From Anaerolineae bacterium (GTDB lineage Bacteria > Chloroflexota > Anaerolineae > B4-G1), in contig JAUWNP010000014.1 of the NCBI GenBank assembly GCA_030612585.1, forward strand, positions 1 through 45,515: 45,515 bases of DNA, written 5' to 3'. Of this stretch, positions 1 to 8,644 are shown piece by piece; positions within the stretch are counted from its first letter, which is position 1; every line of letters begins with the position of its first letter. Below the pieces are notes generated by a model. The model saw nothing but the letters and a program-made list of their open reading frames with translations. It was not told where the DNA came from and searched no databases. The position numbers and the translations under genes were made by a program.

Positions 1-1
1 T

Positions 2-181
2 GATATGGATGGCAGGGTATTAACTGAAGCAATCGCTCCCGAGTTTTTGGAGCAAAGACCTCTGACGTTCATTGATACTTACGACACCGGCCTGGAACTG
101 AACGATGTCGAGGACGCGGACGAGGAGCCGGTATCGGAGGAATTGATAGCACGGCTACGGGACCTGGGGTATATTGAGTAA
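2..181 (+). CDS. C-terminal end of an alkaline phosphatase-superfamily phosphodiesterase (partial)
   Basis: An open frame enters from the left edge and stops with TAA at 179-181, leaving 59 residues. The fragment opens with MDGRVLTEAIAPEFL and ends RLRDLGYIE. This looks like the C-terminal tail of type I phosphodiesterase/nucleotide pyrophosphatase proteins of the alkaline phosphatase superfamily, which often end in a DGR-x-L-x-E segment followed by an acidic linker and an LRxLGY(I/L) end. The catalytic domain is outside the window, so substrate cannot be judged. It lies just upstream of the glycan cluster on the same strand and may be its first visible gene. Family assignment rests on a short stretch. 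Confidence 0.6.
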   Translation, partial: DMDGRVLTEAIAPEFLEQRPLTFIDTYDTGLELNDVEDADEEPVSEELIARLRDLGYIE

Positions 182-227
182 CATCTTGCCGCGGGCTTGG
201 ATCCCGAAAGTAGGAGCCTTATCACAA

Positions 228-1463
228 ATGCAGAGCCAGACACTCGATACTCCGAATGTGATGCAGATTATAGGTGATCTGGACATTGGCGGCGCGCAAG
301 AAGTTGTCCGCACGTTGGTAGAATACTTGACAGCAGAGAATTGTCAGCCTATCATCTGTACCTTCAGAGACGGCCCACTGCGCCAGGACATCGAACAATT
401 GGGTCCAAAAGTAGAAGTGTTGCCTCAACGGCGTTACAGCGTTGTGGCTCTTCCGTTATTCATTATGGACATGGTACGCATCTGGAAGTCGTTGGCTGAA
501 TTGGTCAGGCAACACAGGATTGACATCGTCCAGACACACCTTTTGGGGAGTCTTGACTTTTTGGTCCTGCTCTTACTTTATGCCACCGATCTCCGGGGGG
601 TTCTCTGGACTTTTCACAATGCCAGTTTTGAGCTAACCGCAGACAGACTGCCCGGACATAAATGGCTGCTCACCCCCAAAAAGTATAGCCATCGCTTCTT
701 ATACAGATGGGGTGCACGGCTGGGTGGCGATTTCATCGCCGTGTCGGATAAAGTTGCCACGGCAATGATGCAGACCATCGGGCCTATCCAAGATAAAGTC
801 TCCGTCATTTGCAACGGGGTTGACGTTAAGAGATACCAGAAGCCAGTTGACAAAACAGAGGTGCGCAGTCAATTGGGACTGAAGACAGACGCACGTTTAG
901 TCGCCGTAGTCGCCACCCTCAAAGAGCAAAAGGGACACCGCTATCTGATAGAGGCGCTGACCTCAATTGTACCGCGACACCCAGATTTACACGTCCTTCT
1001 CATTGGAGATGGCGACCTGAGAGAGGAACTGCAGGCACAGGTTGAAAAATCGAGGCTGGGCGACCAGATCCACTTTCTAGGAAACCGTTCCGATGTGCCA
1101 GAGTTATTGGCCGCCAGCGATTTTTTCGTCTTGCCCTCTCTTTGGGAAGGTCTGCCAATGTCACTCCTGGAGGCAATGGCCACCGGGTTGCCCATTGTGG
1201 CCACGGAGGTGTCGGGCACGGTGCAGGTGATGATCCCCAACGAGACAGGGATTCTGGTGCCACCTGGTGATGCCGGGCGACTCGCACGAGCCATTGAACA
1301 ACTCCTTTCTGATCCGGCCCAGGCTCAGATGATGGGCGCAGCGGCCAGGCGACGGGTGGAGATGGAGTTCAGCGCCCGAAAACAGGCCGATGAGCACCTG
1401 GCCCTGTATCGCCGTCTGTTGAGCAGGGCTTCAACGTCCAGGAATAGCAGGTGGAGACAGTAA
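228..1463 (+). CDS. GT4-family glycosyltransferase
   Basis: A cytoplasmic, retaining GT-B glycosyltransferase (411 residues from this start) expected to add a sugar from a nucleotide donor to a growing surface glycan. The N-terminal Rossmann part starts with the typical glycine-rich segment GDLDIGGAQEVV. The C-terminal donor-binding half has ASDFFVLPSLWEGLPMSLLE, giving the family E-x7-E signature, then GLPIVATEVSG and the NETGILVPPGD loop. I prefer ATG 228 because AGGAG lies at 212-216, 11 bases upstream; an in-frame TTG at 174 overlapping the previous stop is possible and would give 429 residues. The next gene starts one base after this stop, so the two are probably cotranscribed. Donor and acceptor cannot be told. 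Confidence 0.9.
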   Translation: MQSQTLDTPNVMQIIGDLDIGGAQEVVRTLVEYLTAENCQPIICTFRDGPLRQDIEQLGPKVEVLPQRRYSVVALPLFIMDMVRIWKSLAELVRQHRIDIVQTHLLGSLDFLVLLLLYATDLRGVLWTFHNASFELTADRLPGHKWLLTPKKYSHRFLYRWGARLGGDFIAVSDKVATAMMQTIGPIQDKVSVICNGVDVKRYQKPVDKTEVRSQLGLKTDARLVAVVATLKEQKGHRYLIEALTSIVPRHPDLHVLLIGDGDLREELQAQVEKSRLGDQIHFLGNRSDVPELLAASDFFVLPSLWEGLPMSLLEAMATGLPIVATEVSGTVQVMIPNETGILVPPGDAGRLARAIEQLLSDPAQAQMMGAAARRRVEMEFSARKQADEHLALYRRLLSRASTSRNSRWRQ

Positions 1464-1464
1464 A

Positions 1465-3312
1465 ATGCCAGGATTGGTAGGTGTGGTCAGCATCAACGGC
1501 GACAAGATAAACCCGCGTTTGATGCCGGCCATGCGCGATGCTATCAGGCATCGAGATTGGTACGAGGTAGACGACTACGTCAACACCAGGGGGACAGTGG
1601 CGATTTCGCGCGTTAACCTGGGCATCATCAACAGGGATAAGCAACCCTACCCGGCACGCAATGGCCGAGTCAAGGTATTCCTACACGGAGAGATCTACAA
1701 TGACGAAGCAGATGATGCCAACCCGTTGGAATTCATCTATCGTCTGTACGAGAAGCATGGGCCAGATTTCGCATCTTTTCTGAACGGTTCCTTTGTCATC
1801 GTCATCGTTGACGAAGACGAGGATGTCGTACTCATCGCCAACGATAGAATAGCGGCCAAACCGCTTTTCTACTTTAACGATGGCCAGGCCATATACTTCG
1901 GCCCAGAGATGAAAAGCCTGCTTCTGGTGCCCTCGCTCAAAAGAGAACTCAACCTGGCTGCTGTCGCGGATTTTCTCTCCAACGGCTACTTTGTCAGGGA
2001 ACACACTTTGATTGAGGGTCTTGAAACAGTAGATAGTGCCATCGTGCTCAAAGTGACAACGGGTGGAGTTATCCAACACAAGTACTGGCAGTATGAGTTT
2101 GACGAGGGAAGTAAAGATCGGGGCCTGAGATACTACCAGGAAATGCTTGCCGAACTTCTTCGCAGATCTGTCAGAAAACGTCTTAGAACAGACAATGCCT
2201 ATGGTGTTCTTCTGAGTGGTGGCTACGACTCTAGAGGAATCCTGGGTTGCTATCTTGAAGAAAAGAACAACCAGGAACTGCACACCATATCGTGGGGACA
2301 GGAGGAGGATATTCCCAATAGTGACTGCGCCATTGCCAAGAGGCTCGCGCAGAGGCTAGGCGCTGATCACAGATTCTACGAACTCACAGCAGAAGAAGTT
2401 GTTGACAACTTTCGTGACTTTATCCTGCTCGGTGAAGGCCTGACCTGGTTCCCCGAGGCCTACGAGGTATTCCACAGGATAAGAGAACAACAGGGAGTTG
2501 ACATAGTACTTCGAGGGGATGAGAACTTTGGTTGGTCCAGACTCTGGGTGCACGACGAGCACACCATGTTGCGCAGGATAGGCATCATGGCTCTACAGAG
2601 CATCCCAAGTTACCAAAGAGTACTAAGACCCTCTTACTACCAGTTACTTTGCGAACTTGACGCAGAGACAACCAGGTACATTTCTTCAAAATGCAACGCT
2701 AGAAACATATTCAATCGCATAGACTTTTTTCACCTGGATGTTCGCATCAAGCATTTCCTCAATCCCCTCAACTACGTGAAGAATTTCGCCGTGGAGTCAT
2801 TTACACCCTTGCTCGACTATGACATTCTGGATTTTGTGAGTATACTGCCCTTCAAGTACAGAATAGACAAGTATCTTGAGAAGAAAACTCTGGAAGGGAT
2901 GTTCCCAGAACTGTTCGAGGAAATCGCTCAAACACGCAACGATATTGACTGGGCCGCTTCATTCAGAAACTCGCCTGAACTTGAGCGTTTTGTTTACAGA
3001 GAACTGATTGAGGAACAAAACATATTGAGCGAATTCGTAGATTCAGATGGCTTGAAGAATGAATTGGATGCTTTCTTTGCCCCTCCCACAGAGCCTTCGA
3101 TGAAATCAAGGCTAAGAACAGGCGCCTTGGGGCTGCTTGAGACATCGCCATCCGCTTACAATTTTGCTCACAAATGTTCATACTATGCTCAGAAGTGGAG
3201 GGGGAAGGTTAGAGATACCCTCTCTCCTGAGGACCTTATTATTCGGCTATTGATCATCAAGGTGTGGGGAGACGTGTTCCTTAACTATCCGGTAGTGTCC
3301 ACGTTGGGATGA
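1465..3312 (+). CDS. Asparagine-synthetase-like amide ligase with a dead glutaminase domain
   Basis: 615 residues in the two-domain order of glutamine-dependent asparagine synthetases: class II glutaminase (about 1-200), then ATP-pyrophosphatase synthetase (about 225-600). The synthetase half keeps the PP-loop SGGYDS at 251-256. The glutaminase half looks inactive. The protein begins MPGLVG, so the nucleophilic Cys that follows Met is Pro. The Asn of NGEIYN is His (HGEIYN, 74-79), RHRGPD reads RHRDWY, and the SDxE aspartate aligns with Pro. The later SGEGSDE acceptor motif is altered to RGDENFG. Known relatives lacking Cys (beta-lactam synthetase, carbapenam synthetase) activate a carboxylate and attack it with an amine other than glutamine nitrogen. 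AsnB-like proteins in O-antigen clusters amidate uronic acids. Here it sits between two glycosyltransferases. RBS GGAG at 1453-1456. The gene looks AT-richer than its neighbours. Confidence 0.85.
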   Translation: MPGLVGVVSINGDKINPRLMPAMRDAIRHRDWYEVDDYVNTRGTVAISRVNLGIINRDKQPYPARNGRVKVFLHGEIYNDEADDANPLEFIYRLYEKHGPDFASFLNGSFVIVIVDEDEDVVLIANDRIAAKPLFYFNDGQAIYFGPEMKSLLLVPSLKRELNLAAVADFLSNGYFVREHTLIEGLETVDSAIVLKVTTGGVIQHKYWQYEFDEGSKDRGLRYYQEMLAELLRRSVRKRLRTDNAYGVLLSGGYDSRGILGCYLEEKNNQELHTISWGQEEDIPNSDCAIAKRLAQRLGADHRFYELTAEEVVDNFRDFILLGEGLTWFPEAYEVFHRIREQQGVDIVLRGDENFGWSRLWVHDEHTMLRRIGIMALQSIPSYQRVLRPSYYQLLCELDAETTRYISSKCNARNIFNRIDFFHLDVRIKHFLNPLNYVKNFAVESFTPLLDYDILDFVSILPFKYRIDKYLEKKTLEGMFPELFEEIAQTRNDIDWAASFRNSPELERFVYRELIEEQNILSEFVDSDGLKNELDAFFAPPTEPSMKSRLRTGALGLLETSPSAYNFAHKCSYYAQKWRGKVRDTLSPEDLIIRLLIIKVWGDVFLNYPVVSTLG

Positions 3313-3330
3313 AGCAGGAAAAGAGGCAAG

Positions 3331-4641
3331 ATGAATCGGAAGGTGGGTCCCGAAGAGCGAAGCGAGGACAACGGCGTGGAAAAACCCCTGAGACTGGTCT
3401 ATATCATCGGTACCTATCCACTGTTGACCATCACATTCATTGATCGAGAGATAAAGATCTTGCGGCGCTGGGGAGTAGATCTGCAAATCCTGGCCACCCG
3501 TCGTCCGGCTGCCGGCATGCCACTGTCAGCCGATCAACGGGCGCTGCAGGAAGGTGTGGTGTACCTCTTGCCTGTAGATCCGTGGAGTTTTGTCATCAGT
3601 CAGTTGTACTTTGTCATCCTGCATCCACAACGCTACCTCAAAACACTGTTCTATCTCGTAACTCGACCGCACCCCCGGGGAAAGGCTCGGTATCTGACGC
3701 CCCGGTTTATGACGTTTTTGCACTTTGTGGAAGGTGTCTACGCAGCCTATCTACTGCGTAAACGGCCACTTGAGGAATTGCATGCGCATTTTGCTGATAG
3801 AGCGGCCACAATTGCCCTGGTTGCCGGTCGCCTTCTCGACAAACCTTACAGCCTATCAATTCACGCTGGCCCTGATATCTTTGTCAATCCCGTTCTATTG
3901 CAGGAGAAAATCTCGGAGGCCAGGCACGTCGCCACTTGCACACTCTATAACAAATCTCACCTGGAGACAGTCATTGGTCAAGACCTTAGTCATAAGGTAA
4001 GCCACATCCCCCATGGACTTGATTTGACACTATACTGTCCAGAGCCATCAGTCCCCAACGAGCGGCCGCTCATACTCTCGGTTGGACAACTGACCGAAAG
4101 AAAAGGCTTTGCACAACTCATCAGGGGATGTCGTGCCCTTAAGGATCAGGGACACAACTTCACCTGCCAAATTGTGGGGCAGGGCCCTCAACGCCAAGAG
4201 TTAGAGGATCTGGTCAGACAATTGTCGTTGGGGGATACGGTGACTCTTTGTGGCGCTTTGCGACATGAAGAAGTGATTGAAAGATACAGACGAGCCACTA
4301 TGTTCGTCTTGCCATGCATTATGTCAAAACATGGGAACCTGGACGGGATACCGAATGTTTTGGCAGAGGCCATGGCCTTGCGAGTACCGGTTGTCTCAAC
4401 AAATATCTCCGGAATCCCAGAACTGGTGGAAGATCAAGTGAATGGCTTATTGATACCACCGGGGGATGACACCGCGTTAGCCAACGCTATGGCCCAGTTG
4501 CTCAACGAGCCTGCCCTGCGCGAGAGGTTGGGGCAAAATGGCCGGCAGTCAGTGGTAAAGAAGTTCGACGTTAAACGTAACGTGCGACGATTTGCCGCCA
4601 CCTTGTGGCCTGATTGGTTTAAGGACTTACAGCCAGGGTAA
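3331..4641 (+). CDS. GT4-family glycosyltransferase, WcaL/AmsK-like
   Basis: 436 residues, GT-B fold. The N-terminus reads VYIIGTYPLLTITFIDREI, the phrase typical of the colanic-acid WcaL/amylovoran AmsK branch of GT4, followed by HAHFADRAATIALVAGRLL. The donor half contains SVGQLTERKGF, then GNLDGIPNVLAEAMA with the usual glutamates, VPVVSTNISGIPELV and NGLLIPPGDD. These enzymes work in the cytoplasm on lipid-linked repeat units of exopolysaccharides. A purine-rich AGGAAAAGAGG precedes ATG 3331. The gene follows the amide ligase by 18 bases and continues the same-strand run. Specificity is not readable. Confidence 0.9.
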   Translation: MNRKVGPEERSEDNGVEKPLRLVYIIGTYPLLTITFIDREIKILRRWGVDLQILATRRPAAGMPLSADQRALQEGVVYLLPVDPWSFVISQLYFVILHPQRYLKTLFYLVTRPHPRGKARYLTPRFMTFLHFVEGVYAAYLLRKRPLEELHAHFADRAATIALVAGRLLDKPYSLSIHAGPDIFVNPVLLQEKISEARHVATCTLYNKSHLETVIGQDLSHKVSHIPHGLDLTLYCPEPSVPNERPLILSVGQLTERKGFAQLIRGCRALKDQGHNFTCQIVGQGPQRQELEDLVRQLSLGDTVTLCGALRHEEVIERYRRATMFVLPCIMSKHGNLDGIPNVLAEAMALRVPVVSTNISGIPELVEDQVNGLLIPPGDDTALANAMAQLLNEPALRERLGQNGRQSVVKKFDVKRNVRRFAATLWPDWFKDLQPG

Positions 4642-4677
4642 GAGAGGAAACATCTGGAAGCAGCGAAGGGAGAACCT

Positions 4678-6801
4678 ATGAATGAAGTGAACAAAGGTCT
4701 GCCGATCTTCTTGGTTATCATTTTAGTTGTTACGGCATGCTCAACCTCAATCGCCCAGGTGCAAGAAGAGCCAACAATCTACTTGCCGCTCATTGTGAAC
4801 TCGCCTGAGGGCAGGCTGTTCAACGTAACTTTCGAGGACGGCAACCTGAATGAATTTGACAGCACGTCGGGCACGGGCCTGAGCGCAGTGGCCCCTGGAC
4901 TGGTAGCGACCGTATATTGCAAGGCGGTCAACATTACCAACACCAGATCACGTTACGGTCAGATTTCCACCGTGTCCGGGAAAAACAGGATTCGGCTTTT
5001 TTTTGCGCTAGATACCAACGGTGTCACGATGGACTCCGGGGATAGGTTTACCGTTGCCTTGGTGCGGGATAGTGGCGGGAACGATGTGTTCCGGGTCGAA
5101 CTCGGCTACGATAGCACCGCTGGGTATAGAGTCCGACCGGGGATAGCGACCGACGGTGGTGCCTGCTTCAACGGTCCCTGGGTCAATATCTCCGACAACG
5201 AGCACACAATTGAAGTCGAGTGGCATCGGTCAAGCAGTAGCAATGGCAATGACGGCTCCATTGAGATGTGGGTGGACGCTTACGACGTTGACGACCTCGG
5301 AACCGCTGACTCCAGAGTGACCGGCATGGACAACGACACCAGGGTTGCCCGCGTTTTCAGGTTTGGCGCTCCCGCCGGACTGGACTCCGGCACGTCTGGG
5401 ACTATTTGGCTCGACCACATGACAGCAACCGACGAGACATCCCCCATTGGCCATCCCGGCGTACTGGCCTTCCCCGGCGCAGAAGGAGCGGGACGGTATA
5501 CAGTTGGTGGCCGGGGCGGGACAGTCTATCAGGTCACGAATCTCAAGAACAGTGGCGACGGCAGCCTCCGGGCGGCGTTGGAGGCCAGTGGCCCCCGGGT
5601 GGTGGTCTTCAGGGTCGCGGGCACGATAACGTTGGAACGGCCCATATCTATTTTGAATCCTTATGTATCGGTCCTGGGGCAGACGGCTCCGGGGGATGGG
5701 ATCTGCGTTCGGGGCGCGCCGATCCGCATCCGCACCCACGACGTGATCGTGCGGAACATCAGGATACGGCCGGGCGATGAGGGCACGACCGACCCTGACG
5801 ATCTGGACTGTCTCGACATAGGCAACACTCCGTCGGGCCCGACAGACGCTGACAGCATGGGCTTCAACGTAATCATTGACCACTGCTCTTTCAGTTGGGC
5901 GCTGGACGAGAACGTGGCCCTGTGGAACGCCGAGCCTGAGATCAACCTTATGAAGAACATCACGCTCCAGTGGTGCATTATCTCCGAGGGGTTGAACGCC
6001 AACGATGCCAGCATGGGTCTGTTGGCTGGCGCTAATGAGCATATGAGGAGTATCAAGAACGTGTCAGTTCACCACTGTTTGCTCGCGCACAATGGACGGC
6101 GCAACCCCCGCCTGGCCGCGGTCTCGCCCGTCGAAGTAGTGAACAACGTCCTGCACGATTGTCCAGGCTACACTGTTCTCATTGATCACGTTGCCACGCA
6201 CGTCAACTTTATTGGCAACACGGCCAGGGATCACAATAGCGCCTACACCCTTCTCGTTGAACCTCGCTTGGGACCGGACTCGCCGGTTGAAGACTACCAG
6301 AATCATCAAATCTATGTGGACGACAACAGTGGGAACTTTTACAACTCAGACGATTGGGAGATCGTCGGCAAGGGATGGGGGTCAGGACAGGGGGCCGATG
6401 GGGCCTACCAGGCGGCCTGGGAAGTAGACACTCCGCTACACATTGCCAACAGTGAACTGCAAGCGGCTGAGCGATCAACAGCCTATGCTGCGGTCCTGGA
6501 CAGTGCAGGGTGCTTCCCGCGCGACAGAGTAGATGAGAGAGTCGTGCAAGATGTAATTGATGATGATATCGGTCTGATTGATAGCCAGGACGATGTCGGG
6601 GGTTGGCCTTCTCTGTCGTCCGGCGTGGCTCCGACTGACAGTGATAATGATGGGATGCCAGATGACTGGGAGAATTCCCACGGTCTGAACAGAAACGTGG
6701 CTGACGACGCTGGGTATGACCTTAGCCCAATTTACACCAATCTTGAGGTATACAGCCACGAGTGCGCCGCACTATTGGGTTCACTTGAAGGCGCACGATG
6801 A
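4678..6801 (+). CDS. Secreted pectate-lyase-like lipoprotein (PL1-type beta-helix) with LamG-like domain
   Basis: 707 residues. A hydrophobic leader ends in VVTACS, a plausible lipobox with Cys21. Right after it comes TIYLPLIVNS (33-42), the motif more usual at the C-terminus of Chloroflexota exported proteins. Residues about 45-250 look like a concanavalin/laminin-G-type beta-sandwich. From about 260 the segments LAFPGAEGAGRYTVGGRGG and YQVTNLKNSGDGSLRAALE are characteristic of family 1 pectate lyases, followed by a right-handed parallel beta-helix rich in Asn and His. The end has DSDNDGMPDDWEN, the calcium-binding-like finish common in bacterial pectate lyases. It may trim or release an acidic polysaccharide, or act as a non-catalytic glycan-binding helix. 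RBS AAGGGAG. Its stop overlaps the next start (ATGA). Confidence 0.85.
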   Translation: MNEVNKGLPIFLVIILVVTACSTSIAQVQEEPTIYLPLIVNSPEGRLFNVTFEDGNLNEFDSTSGTGLSAVAPGLVATVYCKAVNITNTRSRYGQISTVSGKNRIRLFFALDTNGVTMDSGDRFTVALVRDSGGNDVFRVELGYDSTAGYRVRPGIATDGGACFNGPWVNISDNEHTIEVEWHRSSSSNGNDGSIEMWVDAYDVDDLGTADSRVTGMDNDTRVARVFRFGAPAGLDSGTSGTIWLDHMTATDETSPIGHPGVLAFPGAEGAGRYTVGGRGGTVYQVTNLKNSGDGSLRAALEASGPRVVVFRVAGTITLERPISILNPYVSVLGQTAPGDGICVRGAPIRIRTHDVIVRNIRIRPGDEGTTDPDDLDCLDIGNTPSGPTDADSMGFNVIIDHCSFSWALDENVALWNAEPEINLMKNITLQWCIISEGLNANDASMGLLAGANEHMRSIKNVSVHHCLLAHNGRRNPRLAAVSPVEVVNNVLHDCPGYTVLIDHVATHVNFIGNTARDHNSAYTLLVEPRLGPDSPVEDYQNHQIYVDDNSGNFYNSDDWEIVGKGWGSGQGADGAYQAAWEVDTPLHIANSELQAAERSTAYAAVLDSAGCFPRDRVDERVVQDVIDDDIGLIDSQDDVGGWPSLSSGVAPTDSDNDGMPDDWENSHGLNRNVADDAGYDLSPIYTNLEVYSHECAALLGSLEGAR

Positions 6802-7763
6802 CGCAACCTGGTTATGTTTTCATTGTGGGATCGTCCAGAACAGGGACAAGCCTGCTGCGAAGTGTCTTGAACAGTTCGCATGACGTCGCTATTTGTGACG
6901 AGACCCACTTCTGGGGAGCCCCCAAAACCATCGCGAACTTGCTGCGAAACATCTTGAATGGTTCCAAAAAGATCGCGAGATGGGCTGAACCCTACTTCTT
7001 GCGGAGGCTGACCAACCAAGGCGTCTGGCAGGAGTTGGCAATGATAGGTGACATCTCAACAGACGCTGGCGCTGAGAAGATCGTTGATTACCTTTACTAT
7101 ACCTGCTGGCACTGGGCCACGGATAACATCGAGCGCGAAGAATTCCTGCACAAGTTGCTGGCATCCGACCGCAGCGACCGGTCCTTGTTCGACCTGGTCA
7201 TGGCCTGTTACGCTCATGGCAAGCCCATTCGCGGGGAGAAAACACCGGCCCACATTCATTATGTGCCCACACTCCTCGAATGGTTCCCAAATGCGAAAAT
7301 CATCCATACACTACGCGACCCACGCACCATCTTTGCCTTGCAGAGAGAGAAGACGTTCACGCGCAAAGGCCTCAACTGGCGTCAGCGCATCTTTCGGCGC
7401 TCATCGCTGACTCTTGAGATCTATTTGAGTTTCGGCATCGCCATCACCTGGCTGCGCATCGTTCAATTGCATCACCAATACCAACAACTCTATCCCAATA
7501 ACTATTATCTGTTTAAGTATGAGGATTTGCTAGACGCTCCACAGATCCATTTGGAAAAACTCTGTGATTTTTTGGAAATTAGGCTTACTGAGGGAATGTT
7601 ACAGCGAGCACTCCAAGACCCCAGCCTGGGACCATGTCCCCAGGTAGGAAGTTCTGATACCTTAGCCGCTGACTACGAGCGAAAGCACTTGCACCCTGTG
7701 ACTAACAAGTGGTTTGTATGGTTATGCAGGAAGCATCTACTGGAGTTTGGTTACCCACTTTAG
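6798..7763 (+). CDS. Sulfotransferase family protein
   Basis: 321 residues. The N-terminus has FIVGSSRTGTSLLRSVLNSS, the 5'-phosphosulfate-binding loop of PAPS-dependent sulfotransferases, followed by DETHFWG. A second block, FPNAKIIHTLRDPRTIFALQ, matches the 3'-phosphate-binding strand-loop-helix with its Arg-Asp-Pro. The late segment YLFKYEDLLDAP is also typical. The predicted reaction is transfer of sulfate from PAPS to a hydroxyl or amine of the glycan made by the neighbouring glycosyltransferases. The start codon overlaps the upstream stop by four bases, so the two are translationally coupled. It is the first of three sulfotransferases in the cluster, all different in sequence, which suggests several positions are modified. 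Confidence 0.85.
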   Translation: MTQPGYVFIVGSSRTGTSLLRSVLNSSHDVAICDETHFWGAPKTIANLLRNILNGSKKIARWAEPYFLRRLTNQGVWQELAMIGDISTDAGAEKIVDYLYYTCWHWATDNIEREEFLHKLLASDRSDRSLFDLVMACYAHGKPIRGEKTPAHIHYVPTLLEWFPNAKIIHTLRDPRTIFALQREKTFTRKGLNWRQRIFRRSSLTLEIYLSFGIAITWLRIVQLHHQYQQLYPNNYYLFKYEDLLDAPQIHLEKLCDFLEIRLTEGMLQRALQDPSLGPCPQVGSSDTLAADYERKHLHPVTNKWFVWLCRKHLLEFGYPL

Positions 7764-7808
7764 TATGTGGCCAACATACACAACTTACGGATTAGGTATG
7801 GCATCAAA

Positions 7809-8561
7809 ATGGACAAGTTTATCGTTTTAGCAGCCCGTCGCTCAGGCATTACACTGCTCCTCAACTCTTTGAACAGTCACCCACAAATACAATGTTACAA
7901 AAAGGTATTTACCACTACCAATAGATTCAAGTTTCTTGAATTCGATAATCCAGGCAGCCGGTTTTACAGGTTTCGATCGGCCTCTCTAAAGCGACAAGGC
8001 GATTATGTCTTGCGGAGAAAACAACTGATCGGGACTTTCCTGACAGAGTTGTACACGTCCACCGCCGGCGTGAAATCTGTCGGCATCAGGCTGTCTTATA
8101 TCCAAGCCAAGAAATACCCTGAGATCCTGGAATGGGGCCTGGAAAACGACGTGGGCATTATTCATCTCATTCGCAAGAATCCCTTAAAAGCCATTGTGTC
8201 CCATTTCAGTGCCCGCAAGCGCGGTGTACATCACTCGACCTCGAAAGCAGAACGGGTCACTATTCGGTTGTCACCGCTCAGATTAAAAAGACGCCTGACC
8301 AGACTGACCAAACAGGTTGAAAAATATCGTGCTATGCTTGCAGGCCAGCGTCACCTTGAAGTCTACTACGAAACGTTTACGGCAAATCGAGATGCTGAGA
8401 CCCAGCGTTTACTTGATTTCCTTGAGATTGATCAATCTGTGCCACTGACGAGTGATTTGGTGAAACTGAATCCTGACTCGCTGGAGAGTATCCTCGAGAA
8501 CTATGACGAAATCGCTCGAGCGTTCGAAGGCACCGTTTTTGAAAAGTACTTGACGATGTAG
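7809..8561 (+). CDS. Sulfotransferase family protein (second)
   Basis: 250 residues from ATG 7809. I prefer this start because the protein then opens MDKFIVLAARRSGITLLLNS, where the PAPS-binding loop should lie close to the N-terminus; an in-frame GTG at 7767 would add 14 residues of unclear value. The second block IIHLIRKNPLKAIVSHFSAR corresponds to the 3'-phosphate-binding motif, here Arg-Lys-Asn-Pro rather than Arg-Asp-Pro. The C-terminal part has LEVYYETFTANRDAETQRLL as in Stf0-like and other bacterial sulfotransferases. The gene is AT-rich (21 of 60 bases G or C at 7861-7920 by hand count), unlike its neighbours, suggesting separate acquisition. Confidence 0.78.
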   Translation: MDKFIVLAARRSGITLLLNSLNSHPQIQCYKKVFTTTNRFKFLEFDNPGSRFYRFRSASLKRQGDYVLRRKQLIGTFLTELYTSTAGVKSVGIRLSYIQAKKYPEILEWGLENDVGIIHLIRKNPLKAIVSHFSARKRGVHHSTSKAERVTIRLSPLRLKRRLTRLTKQVEKYRAMLAGQRHLEVYYETFTANRDAETQRLLDFLEIDQSVPLTSDLVKLNPDSLESILENYDEIARAFEGTVFEKYLTM

Positions 8562-8644
8562 CAGGTGAAGCATTCCGTCAATGGTCACGGCAGCGCAATT
8601 ATCATCAAACCACAAGCGCGGCCTGTACAGGATGGGAAGTCCGG

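Noticed and set aside
5230..6042. 270-residue open frame on the - strand
   Set aside because: Lies antisense within the pectate-lyase-like gene and has no start signal or motif.
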